Source: Acetobacter cibinongensis
Lineage (GTDB): Bacteria > Pseudomonadota > Alphaproteobacteria > Acetobacterales > Acetobacteraceae
Length of the DNA: 36,350 nucleotides
Assembly: GCF_000963925.1 (NCBI RefSeq)
Contig: NZ_BAMV01000019.1
Location: forward strand, 1-36,350
Reading direction: 5' to 3'
Shown here: positions 24,970-33,544 of the stretch, piece after piece
Position numbering within the stretch: position 1 is the stretch's first letter
Layout: each line of letters starts with the position of its first letter
Translations under genes and position numbers: made by a program
Notes under the pieces: model-generated
The model's input: the letters and a program-made list of their open reading frames with translations, nothing else
The model's database searches: none
What the model was told of the DNA's origin: nothing

Positions 24970-25608
24970 CTACCGCCGGTAAGGTGGCAGGTTGAGGCCA
25001 TGCCGGATGGCGGCACCACGGAGCATGAAGCCTGCTGCAAACGCAAGGGTTGTAGCGGGCACCAGCCCCATGCCGCAGGCCGTGAGCAACACATAACTGC
25101 CTGCGGACAGGGCGGCTGGGGTCACATAAAGTTCTGGCCGGATGACAATGGACGGCACATTAGCCAGAACATCGCGGAAGATACCGCCCATGCAGGCTGT
25201 TACCACCCCCATAACGGCGCAGGGCAACAACGGAATACCGTAAGCCTGCGCCTTGGCGGCCCCATACACACTGTACGCGGCAAGACCCATGCCATCAAAC
25301 CAGTCTATGGCGTGGTGGGGCCAGGAGCGGGCTGGCATAAACCAGACAAACAGGGCAGCCACCAGACAGACGGCCAGAGGCATTGTGGCGTGCATCCAGA
25401 ACACGGGCGCACCGATCAACAGGTCGCGCACCGTGCCACCGCCCACCCCGGTAACAGCCGCAAAAAAGCAAAAAGTTACAATATTCTGGCGGGCTTTTGC
25501 GGCCTGCAAGGCACCGGATATGGCAAATACCCCCGTTGCCGCGACATCCAGCCGTGGCAGAGCGGAACGGGAGAACTGCTCAAAGGCCTCAAAGTGAGAG
25601 AGGATCAT
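24970..25608 (-). CDS. TRIC-type channel family membrane protein (UPF0126/YicG)
   Basis: A 212-residue inner membrane protein with about seven hydrophobic segments. It consists of two homologous halves, each with a glycine-rich signature: FFAAVTGVGGGTVRDLLIG in the first and GVVTACMGGIFRDVLANVPSIV in the second. This is the hallmark of the bacterial trimeric intracellular cation channel family, which may carry potassium or other small solutes. The start ATG at 25608 overlaps the stop of the threonine aldolase gene as ATGA, so the two form a coupled operon. The link to amino acid metabolism is only by neighbourhood. Confidence 0.88.
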   Translation of the reverse strand: MILSHFEAFEQFSRSALPRLDVAATGVFAISGALQAAKARQNIVTFCFFAAVTGVGGGTVRDLLIGAPVFWMHATMPLAVCLVAALFVWFMPARSWPHHAIDWFDGMGLAAYSVYGAAKAQAYGIPLLPCAVMGVVTACMGGIFRDVLANVPSIVIRPELYVTPAALSAGSYVLLTACGMGLVPATTLAFAAGFMLRGAAIRHGLNLPPYRR

Positions 25609-26630
25609 GCACAGGCCGCACGAATGTCTGCTGCCAAAGCATCAACCTGCTCTGGCTGGGCATCCCAGGCGAACATGAAGCGTGCGCCGCCCCCTATGAA
25701 GGTGTAGAACCGCCAGCCCTTGGCGCGCAGGCGGTCAAGAAAGCCCTCCGGCCCCTGCACAAAAACCGCGTTGGCCTGAACGGGAAACATGAGGGTAATA
25801 CCGGGCACCTGCGCAATGGCGCGTTCCAGTTGCCGGGCACAGCCATTGGCATGAGCGGCATTTTTCAGCCACGCCCCACTTTCCAGCATGCCGACCCACG
25901 GTGCGGAGAGAAAGCGCATTTTGGAAGCCAGTTGCCCGGCCTGTTTGCACCGGTAGTCAAACCCTTCCGCCAGTGTTTTATCAAAAAACACTATGGCCTC
26001 CCCTACCGCCATGCCGTTTTTGGTACCGCCAAAACACAGCACATCCACCCCGGCCTTCCACGTCATGTCAGCAGGGCTACAGCCAAGGGCCGCGCAGGCA
26101 TTGGCAAAACGGGCACCATCCATATGCAGGCGCAGGCCAAGGCTGCGGCATGTGGTGGAAATGGCCTGAATTTCCGCCAGTGTGTATAGTTCACCCGTTT
26201 CGGTAGGCTGGGTAATGGTGACGGCGCGTGGCTTGGGGTAATGGATGTCCCCCCGGCATGTGGCCAGTGCGTGAATGACATCCGGAGTCAGTTTGGCGCT
26301 GTTGTTCCGGGCGGCAAGAAGTTTGGAGCCGTTGGAAAAAAACTCTGGTGCACCGCATTCATCCGTCTCCACATGGGCACAGGAGGAGCAGATGACGCTG
26401 TTATAGGACTGGCACAAGGCTGCCAGAGCTAATGAATTGGCAGCGGTACCGTTAAACGCGAAAAAGACCTCGCAATCTGTCCCGAACAGGGTGCGGAAGG
26501 CGTTGGCGGCGCGGGTTGTCCATTCGTCCTCACCATACGCAGCGACGGACCCTGCGTTAGCCTGCTGCATGGCCGCCCAGGCTTCCGGGCAGGTGCCTGC
26601 ATAATTATCACTGGCGAACTGTTGGGTCAT
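25605..26630 (-). CDS. Low-specificity L-threonine aldolase
   Basis: A 341-residue PLP enzyme that cleaves L-threonine or L-allo-threonine to glycine and acetaldehyde. The N-terminus FASDNYAGTCPEAWAAM and GDEW-like GEDEWTTRAANAF match the family. The PLP region shows GTAANSLALA, the Asp171 of LHMDGARFANA that contacts the pyridine nitrogen, and Lys204 in CFGGTKNGM, which forms the Schiff base. Length is normal. The ATG at 26630 is preferred since the family usually begins just before FASDN; the frame is open up to 26711 without similarity. It overlaps the TRIC-type gene downstream by four bases. Confidence 0.9.
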   Translation of the reverse strand: MTQQFASDNYAGTCPEAWAAMQQANAGSVAAYGEDEWTTRAANAFRTLFGTDCEVFFAFNGTAANSLALAALCQSYNSVICSSCAHVETDECGAPEFFSNGSKLLAARNNSAKLTPDVIHALATCRGDIHYPKPRAVTITQPTETGELYTLAEIQAISTTCRSLGLRLHMDGARFANACAALGCSPADMTWKAGVDVLCFGGTKNGMAVGEAIVFFDKTLAEGFDYRCKQAGQLASKMRFLSAPWVGMLESGAWLKNAAHANGCARQLERAIAQVPGITLMFPVQANAVFVQGPEGFLDRLRAKGWRFYTFIGGGARFMFAWDAQPEQVDALAADIRAACA

Positions 26631-26843
26631 GGTGGCGGGCTTTCTCACAATAGGGTCCAGAACAACAAGGCTGGTACTGTGGCGAAACCCGTTATTGCCG
26701 GTCTGGGCCACATCCCCTTACCTGATAAGTAAAGGTACCACCTTGCCGGGAGCAGGTTGGTGTCAGGCAATGCCCTGACTCTTGATGCATGACCCGTGCA
26801 GTAGCAGAGCCGTTGGCACAGCGCAATACGCGGCTGTATGCCC

Positions 26844-27284
26844 TTATGCCAGCACGGGCAGAAGCTGCTGGCATTTTACAAAGGATGTTTTGTCCTTGAA
26901 GAGAAAAAGCAGGTAATAATCCAGCGAGCGGCTACGCCGACGGGAGGTGTGGGTATAAAATGGGAAAACATCCAGCGGGCCGTCATAGCCCTGCGGCAGG
27001 GGCTCACTGGCCAGAACGGTCTGCACCCGGAAGAGCGGCATATAAATATGCGTAGGCCCTGCATTTTTACGCACATGCCACAGGTTTTTACGGAACTTTC
27101 TGAACCGGTCCGGTAAAATGAAGATCATGTTTTCTTCAATAAACCGTTCATCAGGCTTGGCTGCGCGCAGGTAACGGGTGTCATCAGGCATATCGCAGAA
27201 AAAGTTATAGCCTTGTACAATCATACGCTTTGAAAAAACCGTTTTTTCGTTCAGAGTTATCCGCCATCTGGCGATGGGCTGCAT
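26844..27284 (-). CDS. Hypothetical protein
   Basis: A protein of about 146 residues if it starts at the ATG at 27284; the frame is open up to 27386. It is rich in Arg, Phe and Tyr, with no signal peptide or membrane segment. Visible parts are RWRITLNEKTVFSKRMIVQGYNFF, an ERFIEENMIFILPDRFRKFRKNLWHVRKNAG block and a C-terminal RSRSLDYYLLFLFKDKTSFV. The mixed aromatic and charged pattern looks like real coding sequence. I do not recognise the family. No good ribosome binding site is seen, and ATG at 27224 is another start. It is divergent from the S41 peptidase gene. Confidence 0.5.
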   Translation of the reverse strand: MQPIARWRITLNEKTVFSKRMIVQGYNFFCDMPDDTRYLRAAKPDERFIEENMIFILPDRFRKFRKNLWHVRKNAGPTHIYMPLFRVQTVLASEPLPQGYDGPLDVFPFYTHTSRRRSRSLDYYLLFLFKDKTSFVKCQQLLPVLA

Positions 27285-27357
27285 AGTATCATTTCTGTAG
27301 CACAGAGGCCATCTTTGCCGGGGCATGGCGGACAGGCCGGGGGAGCAGCCACGATCA

Positions 27358-28383
27358 ATGCCGAAGAAACATACGCTGGTGGCCATGTGCTTGGGGGCTG
27401 CACTGGTGGGGGGCGGCGGTATCTATGCCACCCTGCACTCTCCGCTCTGGCGTGGACATACTGCCATGAGTGCTGAGGACCATGCCGCTAACCAGAAACT
27501 GATGGCGCAGGCCATAACGCTCATCCGCCAGCATGCGCTACAGGCTGGGCGCATTGAGTGGGCCACGCAGGAGCCAAAGCTGATGGCGCTTGCGGCACAG
27601 GGCAACCGTCATCAGGTGCATAGAGCCATACACTTGCTTCTTCGGTCTTTAGAAGATGGGCACAGTTTTCTGATGCCCCCGATCCTGCAACAGACCATGA
27701 CACAAAAGGCTGTAGCCCTGCCACAGGCCCGTATGGTGGCACCGGGCATTGGGGTGCTGACCCTGCCGGGTCTAATGACCGGAAATACCGAGACCATGAC
27801 CCATTATGTGCACAATGCGCTGGCCGCCATGACGGCCCTCCCCACCGTGCATGCGTGGGTAATTGATCTGCGCGGCAATACGGGCGGCACCATGTGGCCC
27901 ATGCTGACAGCGTTGCAACCGTTCTTGGGGGTGGGGCCGTTGGGCTATTTCAGTAAAGCTAATGGCTCACCCCCTACGCCGTGGCACACCAAGCCTGACC
28001 TGTATGCACCCGGCACCATCCTACCGGACTGGACGGCCCTGCCCGTTGCCGTGTTGCAGGATGCGCGCACAGCCAGCGCAGCGGAAGCAACAGCTATTGC
28101 CCTGAAGGGCCGCGCCGCCACCCGGTTTTTCGGGACACCCACCCACGGCCAGACTACCGCCAACCGTACCTTCCGGCTGATGGATGGCAGCCTGTTAATG
28201 GTAGCCGCGTCTTACGAACAGGACCGCACACACAAAACGTACACAGGCCCGCTGCAACCCGATGTGCTGACCACCAACCAGACAGACCCGCTGCCGCTGG
28301 CTGTGGCATGGTTGCAGGCGTTGCCGCCAGTCCCGGCCCCTTCTGCCGCCACTACTCTTCCCGCAACGGAAGTGGGCCGGTAG
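27358..28383 (+). CDS. S41-family peptidase-like protein, membrane-anchored or exported
   Basis: A 341-residue protein with an N-terminal signal or anchor (TLVAMCLGAALVGGGGIYATL). It resembles S41 (tail-specific protease/tricorn-type) enzymes: an AWVIDLRGNTGGTMWPML strand-loop, the nucleophile region DARTASAAEATAIAL with Ser240, and the following FFGTPTHGQTTANRTFRLMDGSLLMVA strands. No PDZ domain is present between the leader and the catalytic fold, as in short interphotoreceptor retinoid-binding-like members. The substrate is unknown. GGGGGAG lies 12 bases before the chosen ATG. The nicotinamidase gene follows after 37 bases. Confidence 0.8.
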   Translation: MPKKHTLVAMCLGAALVGGGGIYATLHSPLWRGHTAMSAEDHAANQKLMAQAITLIRQHALQAGRIEWATQEPKLMALAAQGNRHQVHRAIHLLLRSLEDGHSFLMPPILQQTMTQKAVALPQARMVAPGIGVLTLPGLMTGNTETMTHYVHNALAAMTALPTVHAWVIDLRGNTGGTMWPMLTALQPFLGVGPLGYFSKANGSPPTPWHTKPDLYAPGTILPDWTALPVAVLQDARTASAAEATAIALKGRAATRFFGTPTHGQTTANRTFRLMDGSLLMVAASYEQDRTHKTYTGPLQPDVLTTNQTDPLPLAVAWLQALPPVPAPSAATTLPATEVGR

Positions 28384-28420
28384 GCTGCTCCCACTTTGTT
28401 TATGACAGCGGAGACCGGCC

Positions 28421-29002
28421 ATGCGGATAGGCCCACAGGATGCATTGATTATTGTTGATGTGCAGAACGACTTTCTGCCGCCCTCTGGCGCTTTGGCCGT
28501 ACCGGGAGGCGATACTATTCTGCCAGCCGTCAACACCTTAACGAACCTGCCCTTTGGCGTGCGTGTAGCAACACAGGACTGGCACCCGGCGGACCATTGC
28601 TCCTTCACTGCACAGAATGGCCCTTGGCCGGACCATTGTGTGCAGGGCACGGAGGGGGCCGAGCTTTCAGCCCTTTTACGCACAAATGGCTTAGCGGCCA
28701 TTATGCGGAAAGGCATGATGCAACCTGTTGATAGTTACTCGGCCTTTACAGACAATAACGGCCAGAACCCCACAGGGCTGGAAGGCTATTTACACACACG
28801 CAGCATAAAGCGGGTGTGGGTATGCGGGCTTGCCTATGATGTTTGTGTGGCGGACACCGCACAGGATGCCGCGCGCCTTGGTTTTACAACCTACGTTGTG
28901 GAGGATGCCTGCGCCAGCGTTAAAACCCCGCCTGCACAGGTTGCCGAACGATTGCAGGCGCACGGCGTTACCATAGTGCGGGTACAGGACATGACCCCAT
29001 AA
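28421..29002 (+). CDS. pncA: Nicotinamidase (isochorismatase family)
   Basis: A 193-residue cytoplasmic enzyme that converts nicotinamide to nicotinate and ammonia for NAD salvage. The catalytic triad is visible: Asp13 in IIVDVQNDFLP, Lys97 in MRKGM and Cys142 in GLAYDVCVADTA. The metal site has Asp53 and His55 in QDWHPADH, His59, and His72 in PDHCVQGT. Length and spacing match PncA closely. It probably shares a transcript with the S41 peptidase gene upstream and the META lipoprotein downstream, though their functions are unrelated as far as can be seen. Confidence 0.93.
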   Translation: MRIGPQDALIIVDVQNDFLPPSGALAVPGGDTILPAVNTLTNLPFGVRVATQDWHPADHCSFTAQNGPWPDHCVQGTEGAELSALLRTNGLAAIMRKGMMQPVDSYSAFTDNNGQNPTGLEGYLHTRSIKRVWVCGLAYDVCVADTAQDAARLGFTTYVVEDACASVKTPPAQVAERLQAHGVTIVRVQDMTP

Positions 29003-29062
29003 AAATGACCGGAGCAGCACAGCCCGCACGCGCTCGGCCATGACAGGAGCAGACAGAAGACC

Positions 29063-29920
29063 ATGCAACGTTTCCGGCTTTCTTCAGGCCTTTCCGACGC
29101 AACACCCCGCAGCGGGAGCCGCCGCCTGACACCCACTCTGGCAGCGTTGTGCCTGCCTGGCCTGCTGGCGGCCTGCTCGCCCTCCGAGCATCAGGACACC
29201 ACCCCGGCAGCCGCCGCCACGCAAACAAGTGCTGCCGTGTATCAGGCATCCGGTACGGAGCCGTCCTGGCATTTGACACTGGCAGGGTCCGTACTGACGT
29301 TTGAACCCATGGGGGCGGCCAAGGTGGTGCGTACAATAACCCCTGCGCAGGCCTCAACCGGTGCGCGCCAGTATAAGGCACAGGATATGACGGTGGATAT
29401 TACCCCCAAAGCCTGTACTGACCGCATGAGCGGCCAGCGCTTTACAGAAACCGTTAGCGTAACAACCCAAGGTCGCACGGTAACCGGCTGTGGGGGAGAC
29501 GCCGCTGCCCTGACCAGCCTGAACAACACAAGCTGGATTGTCACAGCGCTAAACGGCAAGACCCTGCCTGATGGCAACCGCCCACCAAACGGCATGGACC
29601 GCACGACGGACGTTACCACTCCCGCTGCCAAGCCAACGGGTATGGCCCCTACGCTTGATATTAATGCCTCGGGCAAGGCTTCTGGGTCCGATGGCTGCAA
29701 CCGTTATGTTGGCGGTCTGGAATTTGGGCCGGACGGTAAGGTCAAGAGCAGCCAGCAGGGCGGCATGAGCACCTTGATGGCGTGCCTTGGCCCAAATGGT
29801 GCAGTGTCCAGCCAGTTTAATACGCTCAAACGGGCCGTAAGCCACTGGCGCACGGAGGGCACGACACTGGTGCTGGAGACAAGCGATAAACGCAGCATCA
29901 CGCTACGAAAAGTTCTGTGA
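29063..29920 (+). CDS. META-domain lipoprotein (HslJ-like)
   Basis: A 285-residue lipoprotein: the N-terminal region (TLAALCLPGLLAACS) carries a lipobox with Cys38. The first mature half (ASGTEPSWHLTLAGSVLTFE and DMTVDITPKACTDRMSGQRF) resembles the small domain often found before META or as a COG3650-type unit. The second half is a META domain: LNNTSWIVTALNGKTL, INASGKASGSDGCNRYVGGLEF, STLMACLG and the closing TTLVLETSDKRSITLRK. The META domain of HslJ is linked with heat shock and novobiocin resistance; no enzyme activity is known. A strong hairpin terminator follows. Confidence 0.85.
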   Translation: MQRFRLSSGLSDATPRSGSRRLTPTLAALCLPGLLAACSPSEHQDTTPAAAATQTSAAVYQASGTEPSWHLTLAGSVLTFEPMGAAKVVRTITPAQASTGARQYKAQDMTVDITPKACTDRMSGQRFTETVSVTTQGRTVTGCGGDAAALTSLNNTSWIVTALNGKTLPDGNRPPNGMDRTTDVTTPAAKPTGMAPTLDINASGKASGSDGCNRYVGGLEFGPDGKVKSSQQGGMSTLMACLGPNGAVSSQFNTLKRAVSHWRTEGTTLVLETSDKRSITLRKVL

Positions 29921-29926
29921 GCGCAT

Positions 29927-29956
29927 AAAAAAAGCCCTTTCCAGAGAAAGGGCTTT
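29927..29956. terminator. Intrinsic terminator, works best on the minus strand, also after the META gene
   Basis: AAAGCCCTTTC (29931-29941) pairs with GAAAGGGCTTT (29946-29956), an 11-base stem. The flanking A run gives a U tract on the minus strand, while the stem's own T end gives a short one on the plus strand. Confidence 0.85.
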
Positions 29957-29980
29957 GCACCGGGGGCACACCCCCAATGA

Positions 29981-30017
29981 AAAAAGCTCCGGCACCAGAA
30001 ATGGGCCGGAGCTTTTT
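29981..30017. terminator. Bidirectional intrinsic terminator after the second TonB receptor
   Basis: AAAAAGCTCCGGC (29981-29993) pairs with GCCGGAGCTTTTT (30005-30017), a 13-base stem with A and T ends. It lies three bases from the receptor stop and works in both directions. Confidence 0.9.
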
Positions 30018-30020
30018 GTA

Positions 30021-32999
30021 TTAGAAGGTCATGCCTGCCTGCAGCAGGAAGGTACGGCCTGCATACCAGCCACCATAGGTGGAGTCGTTACTGTTGCTGG
30101 ACGTGTTGACCAGGAACGGAGGTGTCTTGTCCATCAGGTTCTGAACTTCGAACTGGAAGTTCCAACGCTTCAGGTTGTAGTTGAACGTCAGGTCCTGAAG
30201 GATCATGGCTGGAGTTTTGTCACGGCCATATCCATCAGATTTGTAGATACGGTTGGTGCCATCGTTCCAGTGCATGCCGCTCATGTACTGCATCATGTAG
30301 GTCATGCTGAAGTTGTTGTGGTGCCAAGTAAGGGTTGCATAGTCACGCACAGTTGGGTTGGACGTACCCTGAGACTTATAAGTGATGGAACCCAGATAGT
30401 TGTAGTGCGGGCCACCTGGAACCATCTGCTGCTTGTAGCTCACCAGACGCTGGAAGTTGTTTTCCACCTGGAACCAGTCTTCATCCGTAACACGGAAGCG
30501 GTAGCTCAGATCCCAGTCCACGCCGCTGGTGGTCAGGCTGCCGAGGTTTGCGTTGAGTGCAGAAACGGTGTTGATCTGACCGTTGGCAAGACGTGTTACA
30601 TTCTGACACATACCAGGGCTGGAGCCGGTGTAGCAGCCATCAAGCACATACTGTGTAGACAGAGAACTGATGGTGTCAGACACGCGATAGTGCCAGAAGG
30701 ACGCACTGGTGGACAGACCACGGACCCAGTGCGGTGTAAAGGTTGCACCGAATGTGTAGGTGCGGCCAATTTCAGGGCGCAATTTGGAGCTGCCGCCAAT
30801 GAGGGTTGGCACCTGGCCGGAACCGCTGGCCTGGAATGTATTGGCGTTGATGCCCTGCTTCATGCAGTTAGCTACCACTGTCGCCTGACGTGCACCGTAG
30901 GTAGTAACTTGGCTCATGTCGCACGGATCACTGGCGCCGACATAGCTCATCAGAGTGCCACCATACATTTCAGACACACTTGGCTGACGGTAGGATGTAC
31001 CCAGTGTGCCACGGAAAGCAACATCACGCGTGGGTGCCCAGTTGATACCGGCTTTCCAGTTATAGGTGTTGCCAAAGGTGTTGTAGCTGGAGAAGCGACC
31101 CTGACCGTCAATAGATAGGTTTTTGGCAAATGGCACGTTGTGCAGCAGCGTCAGGTTACCTTCCAGATACGCTTCAGACACATCGAAACCACCGCTGGTT
31201 GGCAGTACGGTGTTGGTAAGAGAGCCACCCTGCGCAATCAGTGGGTCCGGACGGTAGCTCAGCTGCTCGCCACGATGTTCCATACCAAGAGCAATACCCA
31301 GATCCCCCCCGCCTTTGTAAGGCATGTGCACAACGTGGTCGTTGTGGATACGTGCGTTGAAGTCACGCATCATGTAGTGAGAGTTATCGTGCTCGGTGTA
31401 GTTTGCGTATTCAGCCGCATCACCAGAAAGAGGGCTCAGAACGCTAGACTGCACGCAACCCGTGTAACCCAAGCAAGAGGTTGGGTTATAGTAAAGGGCA
31501 GACCCAGAGTCACCGGGCGTAACCGCGCTCAGCCCCCACTCACGCAGCAACTTGCTATAGTCACCCACGCCAGATGTCTGGAAGCTGGCCATGGTAGAAC
31601 CGTATGTGAAGGATGCGTCATACATCCAACCAGCAACAATTTCACCGCTCGCACCGACTTTTGCGGTCAAGCTGTCAATTGCAGTTTCGGATTTACGGTT
31701 ACCAAACTCACCCATACGGCGATACATTTGGAGTTCTTCACCGCTGGTGTTACCCGGGTAATCCGTTGGGATCAGAATAGCACTTGGAAGGGTGGACGGC
31801 GCAACGCTACCGGTTGCTGGCATGGGAGCCATCTGCGTCCAGGATGTTTTGTGGCTGTACATGACGTTTGAATACAGCGTGAAATGCTTGCTGAAGTCAT
31901 AATGGGCATCGCCCATCAGGCTTGCATTCTGCGTGTTATTCAGCAGCGATGTGTCTTTGTTGTAGTTATAACGGTTTGCTGCCGCGTACGGAACAAGGCC
32001 CCCGTTATTGTTACTGTTATAAGTATTTTCAGAACCGAAAAATGTACCACTGGTAGAAATGATGGACCCATAGCTTGGGTTCATACCATTTGTGGCCTGT
32101 GCAACACGGGACCAAGCACGGTCCTTCATCATCACGCCGCCCTGAGTATCATACTGGCCGGTCAGGGTGATGTTGCCACGATCATGGTCAAAATTCCAGC
32201 CTTTGTAAGCAGAAATCAGGCCTGTGCGGTTGTCGCCACGCTGCGTGATGTTACCACGCATGTTGATGCCACCAGTGTTGATGTTGTGGCGCAGTTTAAT
32301 GTTGATAACGCCAGATACGGCATCCGCACCATACAGTTCAGACCCACCATCTTTCAGAATTTCGATGGACTGGATGGCCATGACCGGAATGGTGTTCATG
32401 TCAACGCAGGAACTGGTGCTGTCACCGCTCTGGGTCAGACGCTTACCATCAATCAACACCAGTGCGCGTGAGCTACCAAGGTTACGGATGTCTGTGCAGG
32501 AAATACCAGCACCACCGTTGGTGTCCGCATTGCCACGGCCGCTGGAACCGATGGAGGGCATACGCTGCAGGAAGTCACCTACGTTGGTAACGCCCGTCTG
32601 CTGAATGTCTTTTGCGCTGATGATCTGGACAGGGTTGGGGCTGGTGTTACGACCCTGACGTAGGAAAGAGCCTGTGACTGTCACAGCTTCCGTACCGCCT
32701 TCAGCCGTCTGGGCCGCACGGGCCTGACGGATTGTGCGGTTTGCTACGGTGTTGGACACGGGTGTTGCTGCAACCGGAGCGGCAACGGCTGGGGCAACCG
32801 TTGCAGGGCGTGTTACGACACGGCCTGTGTGCTTTTTGGCAGCAGCTTTTGCTGGTGTAGCATGAGCATGGCTGGCTGAGGTGCTGGCAGCTGTTGCAGC
32901 ATCAGCAATGGCAGGCACACCAGCGGCAAAAACCGGCAGCGCGTAGAGCAGCTTAAATGAAAGCGGCATACGCTGTTTGAGGCGGTCTGTCTGAGACAT
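30021..32999 (-). CDS. TonB-dependent outer membrane receptor (second)
   Basis: A 992-residue receptor with a signal peptide (FKLLYALPVFAAGVPAIADA), then an Ala/Thr/Pro/His-rich spacer of about 70 residues. The plug starts at EAVTVTGSFLRQGRNTSPNPVQIISAKDIQQTG and contains LGSSRALVLIDGKRL and IQSIEILKDGGSELYGADAVSGVINIKL. The barrel ends in LLQAGMTF with the C-terminal Phe needed for outer membrane insertion. Paired cysteines in extracellular-loop-like segments (SCLGYTGCVQ, DGCYTGSSPGMCQ) suggest disulfides. The plug resembles the class that takes up larger ligands such as carbohydrates or iron complexes; the ligand is not evident. The gene stands alone between a terminator and a long intergenic region. 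Confidence 0.9.
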   Translation of the reverse strand: MSQTDRLKQRMPLSFKLLYALPVFAAGVPAIADAATAASTSASHAHATPAKAAAKKHTGRVVTRPATVAPAVAAPVAATPVSNTVANRTIRQARAAQTAEGGTEAVTVTGSFLRQGRNTSPNPVQIISAKDIQQTGVTNVGDFLQRMPSIGSSGRGNADTNGGAGISCTDIRNLGSSRALVLIDGKRLTQSGDSTSSCVDMNTIPVMAIQSIEILKDGGSELYGADAVSGVINIKLRHNINTGGINMRGNITQRGDNRTGLISAYKGWNFDHDRGNITLTGQYDTQGGVMMKDRAWSRVAQATNGMNPSYGSIISTSGTFFGSENTYNSNNNGGLVPYAAANRYNYNKDTSLLNNTQNASLMGDAHYDFSKHFTLYSNVMYSHKTSWTQMAPMPATGSVAPSTLPSAILIPTDYPGNTSGEELQMYRRMGEFGNRKSETAIDSLTAKVGASGEIVAGWMYDASFTYGSTMASFQTSGVGDYSKLLREWGLSAVTPGDSGSALYYNPTSCLGYTGCVQSSVLSPLSGDAAEYANYTEHDNSHYMMRDFNARIHNDHVVHMPYKGGGDLGIALGMEHRGEQLSYRPDPLIAQGGSLTNTVLPTSGGFDVSEAYLEGNLTLLHNVPFAKNLSIDGQGRFSSYNTFGNTYNWKAGINWAPTRDVAFRGTLGTSYRQPSVSEMYGGTLMSYVGASDPCDMSQVTTYGARQATVVANCMKQGINANTFQASGSGQVPTLIGGSSKLRPEIGRTYTFGATFTPHWVRGLSTSASFWHYRVSDTISSLSTQYVLDGCYTGSSPGMCQNVTRLANGQINTVSALNANLGSLTTSGVDWDLSYRFRVTDEDWFQVENNFQRLVSYKQQMVPGGPHYNYLGSITYKSQGTSNPTVRDYATLTWHHNNFSMTYMMQYMSGMHWNDGTNRIYKSDGYGRDKTPAMILQDLTFNYNLKRWNFQFEVQNLMDKTPPFLVNTSSNSNDSTYGGWYAGRTFLLQAGMTF

Positions 33000-33544
33000 T
33001 TTAAGGTAAGGCCCCCGGAAACTGTGAAAGATTTATGAATACGTTCTGTCAGTTTCGCTTACGGAATCACTCGGGGTGTTGTCGATGCCTAAACTTCAGG
33101 CATACAGCCTTTAGACGGGGAGTGCTGCATTTTCGTCACACCGGATATGCTGTAACAGGTCTGATACATGCCACTTTCGTAATCATGTGCCTTGTTTTTG
33201 TGCCAGCCACCTTATTGTTGCGGGCTCGTATCGGTATATTTGCGGAGTTTTGAGAGAGTGCTGTGCAGTAAATTGCCCAGAGTCTCTCCCCTCTTTGCAC
33301 CGTGACAACGCCGCCACCCGAGGAAAAGCGTGGCAATTATGTAACGGAAGCCGCCCCTGACACAGCAGGAGCAGAAGGCTGCGCTCTCTCCTCACCCACC
33401 GTGCGGGGCGTATCGCCCTAAAAATGAGCATTTTCTTGACAGCCTCAAATCTGCCCCATAACCGGGAAACACCCGCGCCCGTCCGGTTTTGTCCGGAACG
33501 TAAGCCTGCCCGCAGGAATACGGGGCCACTGAGGAGTTGACACG
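33000..33544. other. Long divergent intergenic region between the receptor and M3 peptidase genes
   Basis: These 545 bases carry no convincing gene; a 72-codon plus-strand frame at 33035-33253 lacks a ribosome binding site. Present are an inverted repeat ATGCCT-N7-AGGCAT (33085-33103), which may be an operator for the receptor, and a TTGACA box (33436-33441) that is a candidate -35 for the peptidase gene with only a weak -10 (CATAAC or TAACCG). Confidence 0.45.

Noticed and set aside
29955..31118. Long plus-strand frame (387 codons) opposite the second TonB receptor
   Set aside because: It is a shadow of the receptor gene: composition is the mirror of beta-barrel codons, there is no ribosome binding site and no domain, and it begins inside the terminators.
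33035..33253. 72-codon plus-strand frame in the intergenic region before the M3 peptidase
   Set aside because: No ribosome binding site, odd Arg/His/Cys composition and no neighbours on that strand.
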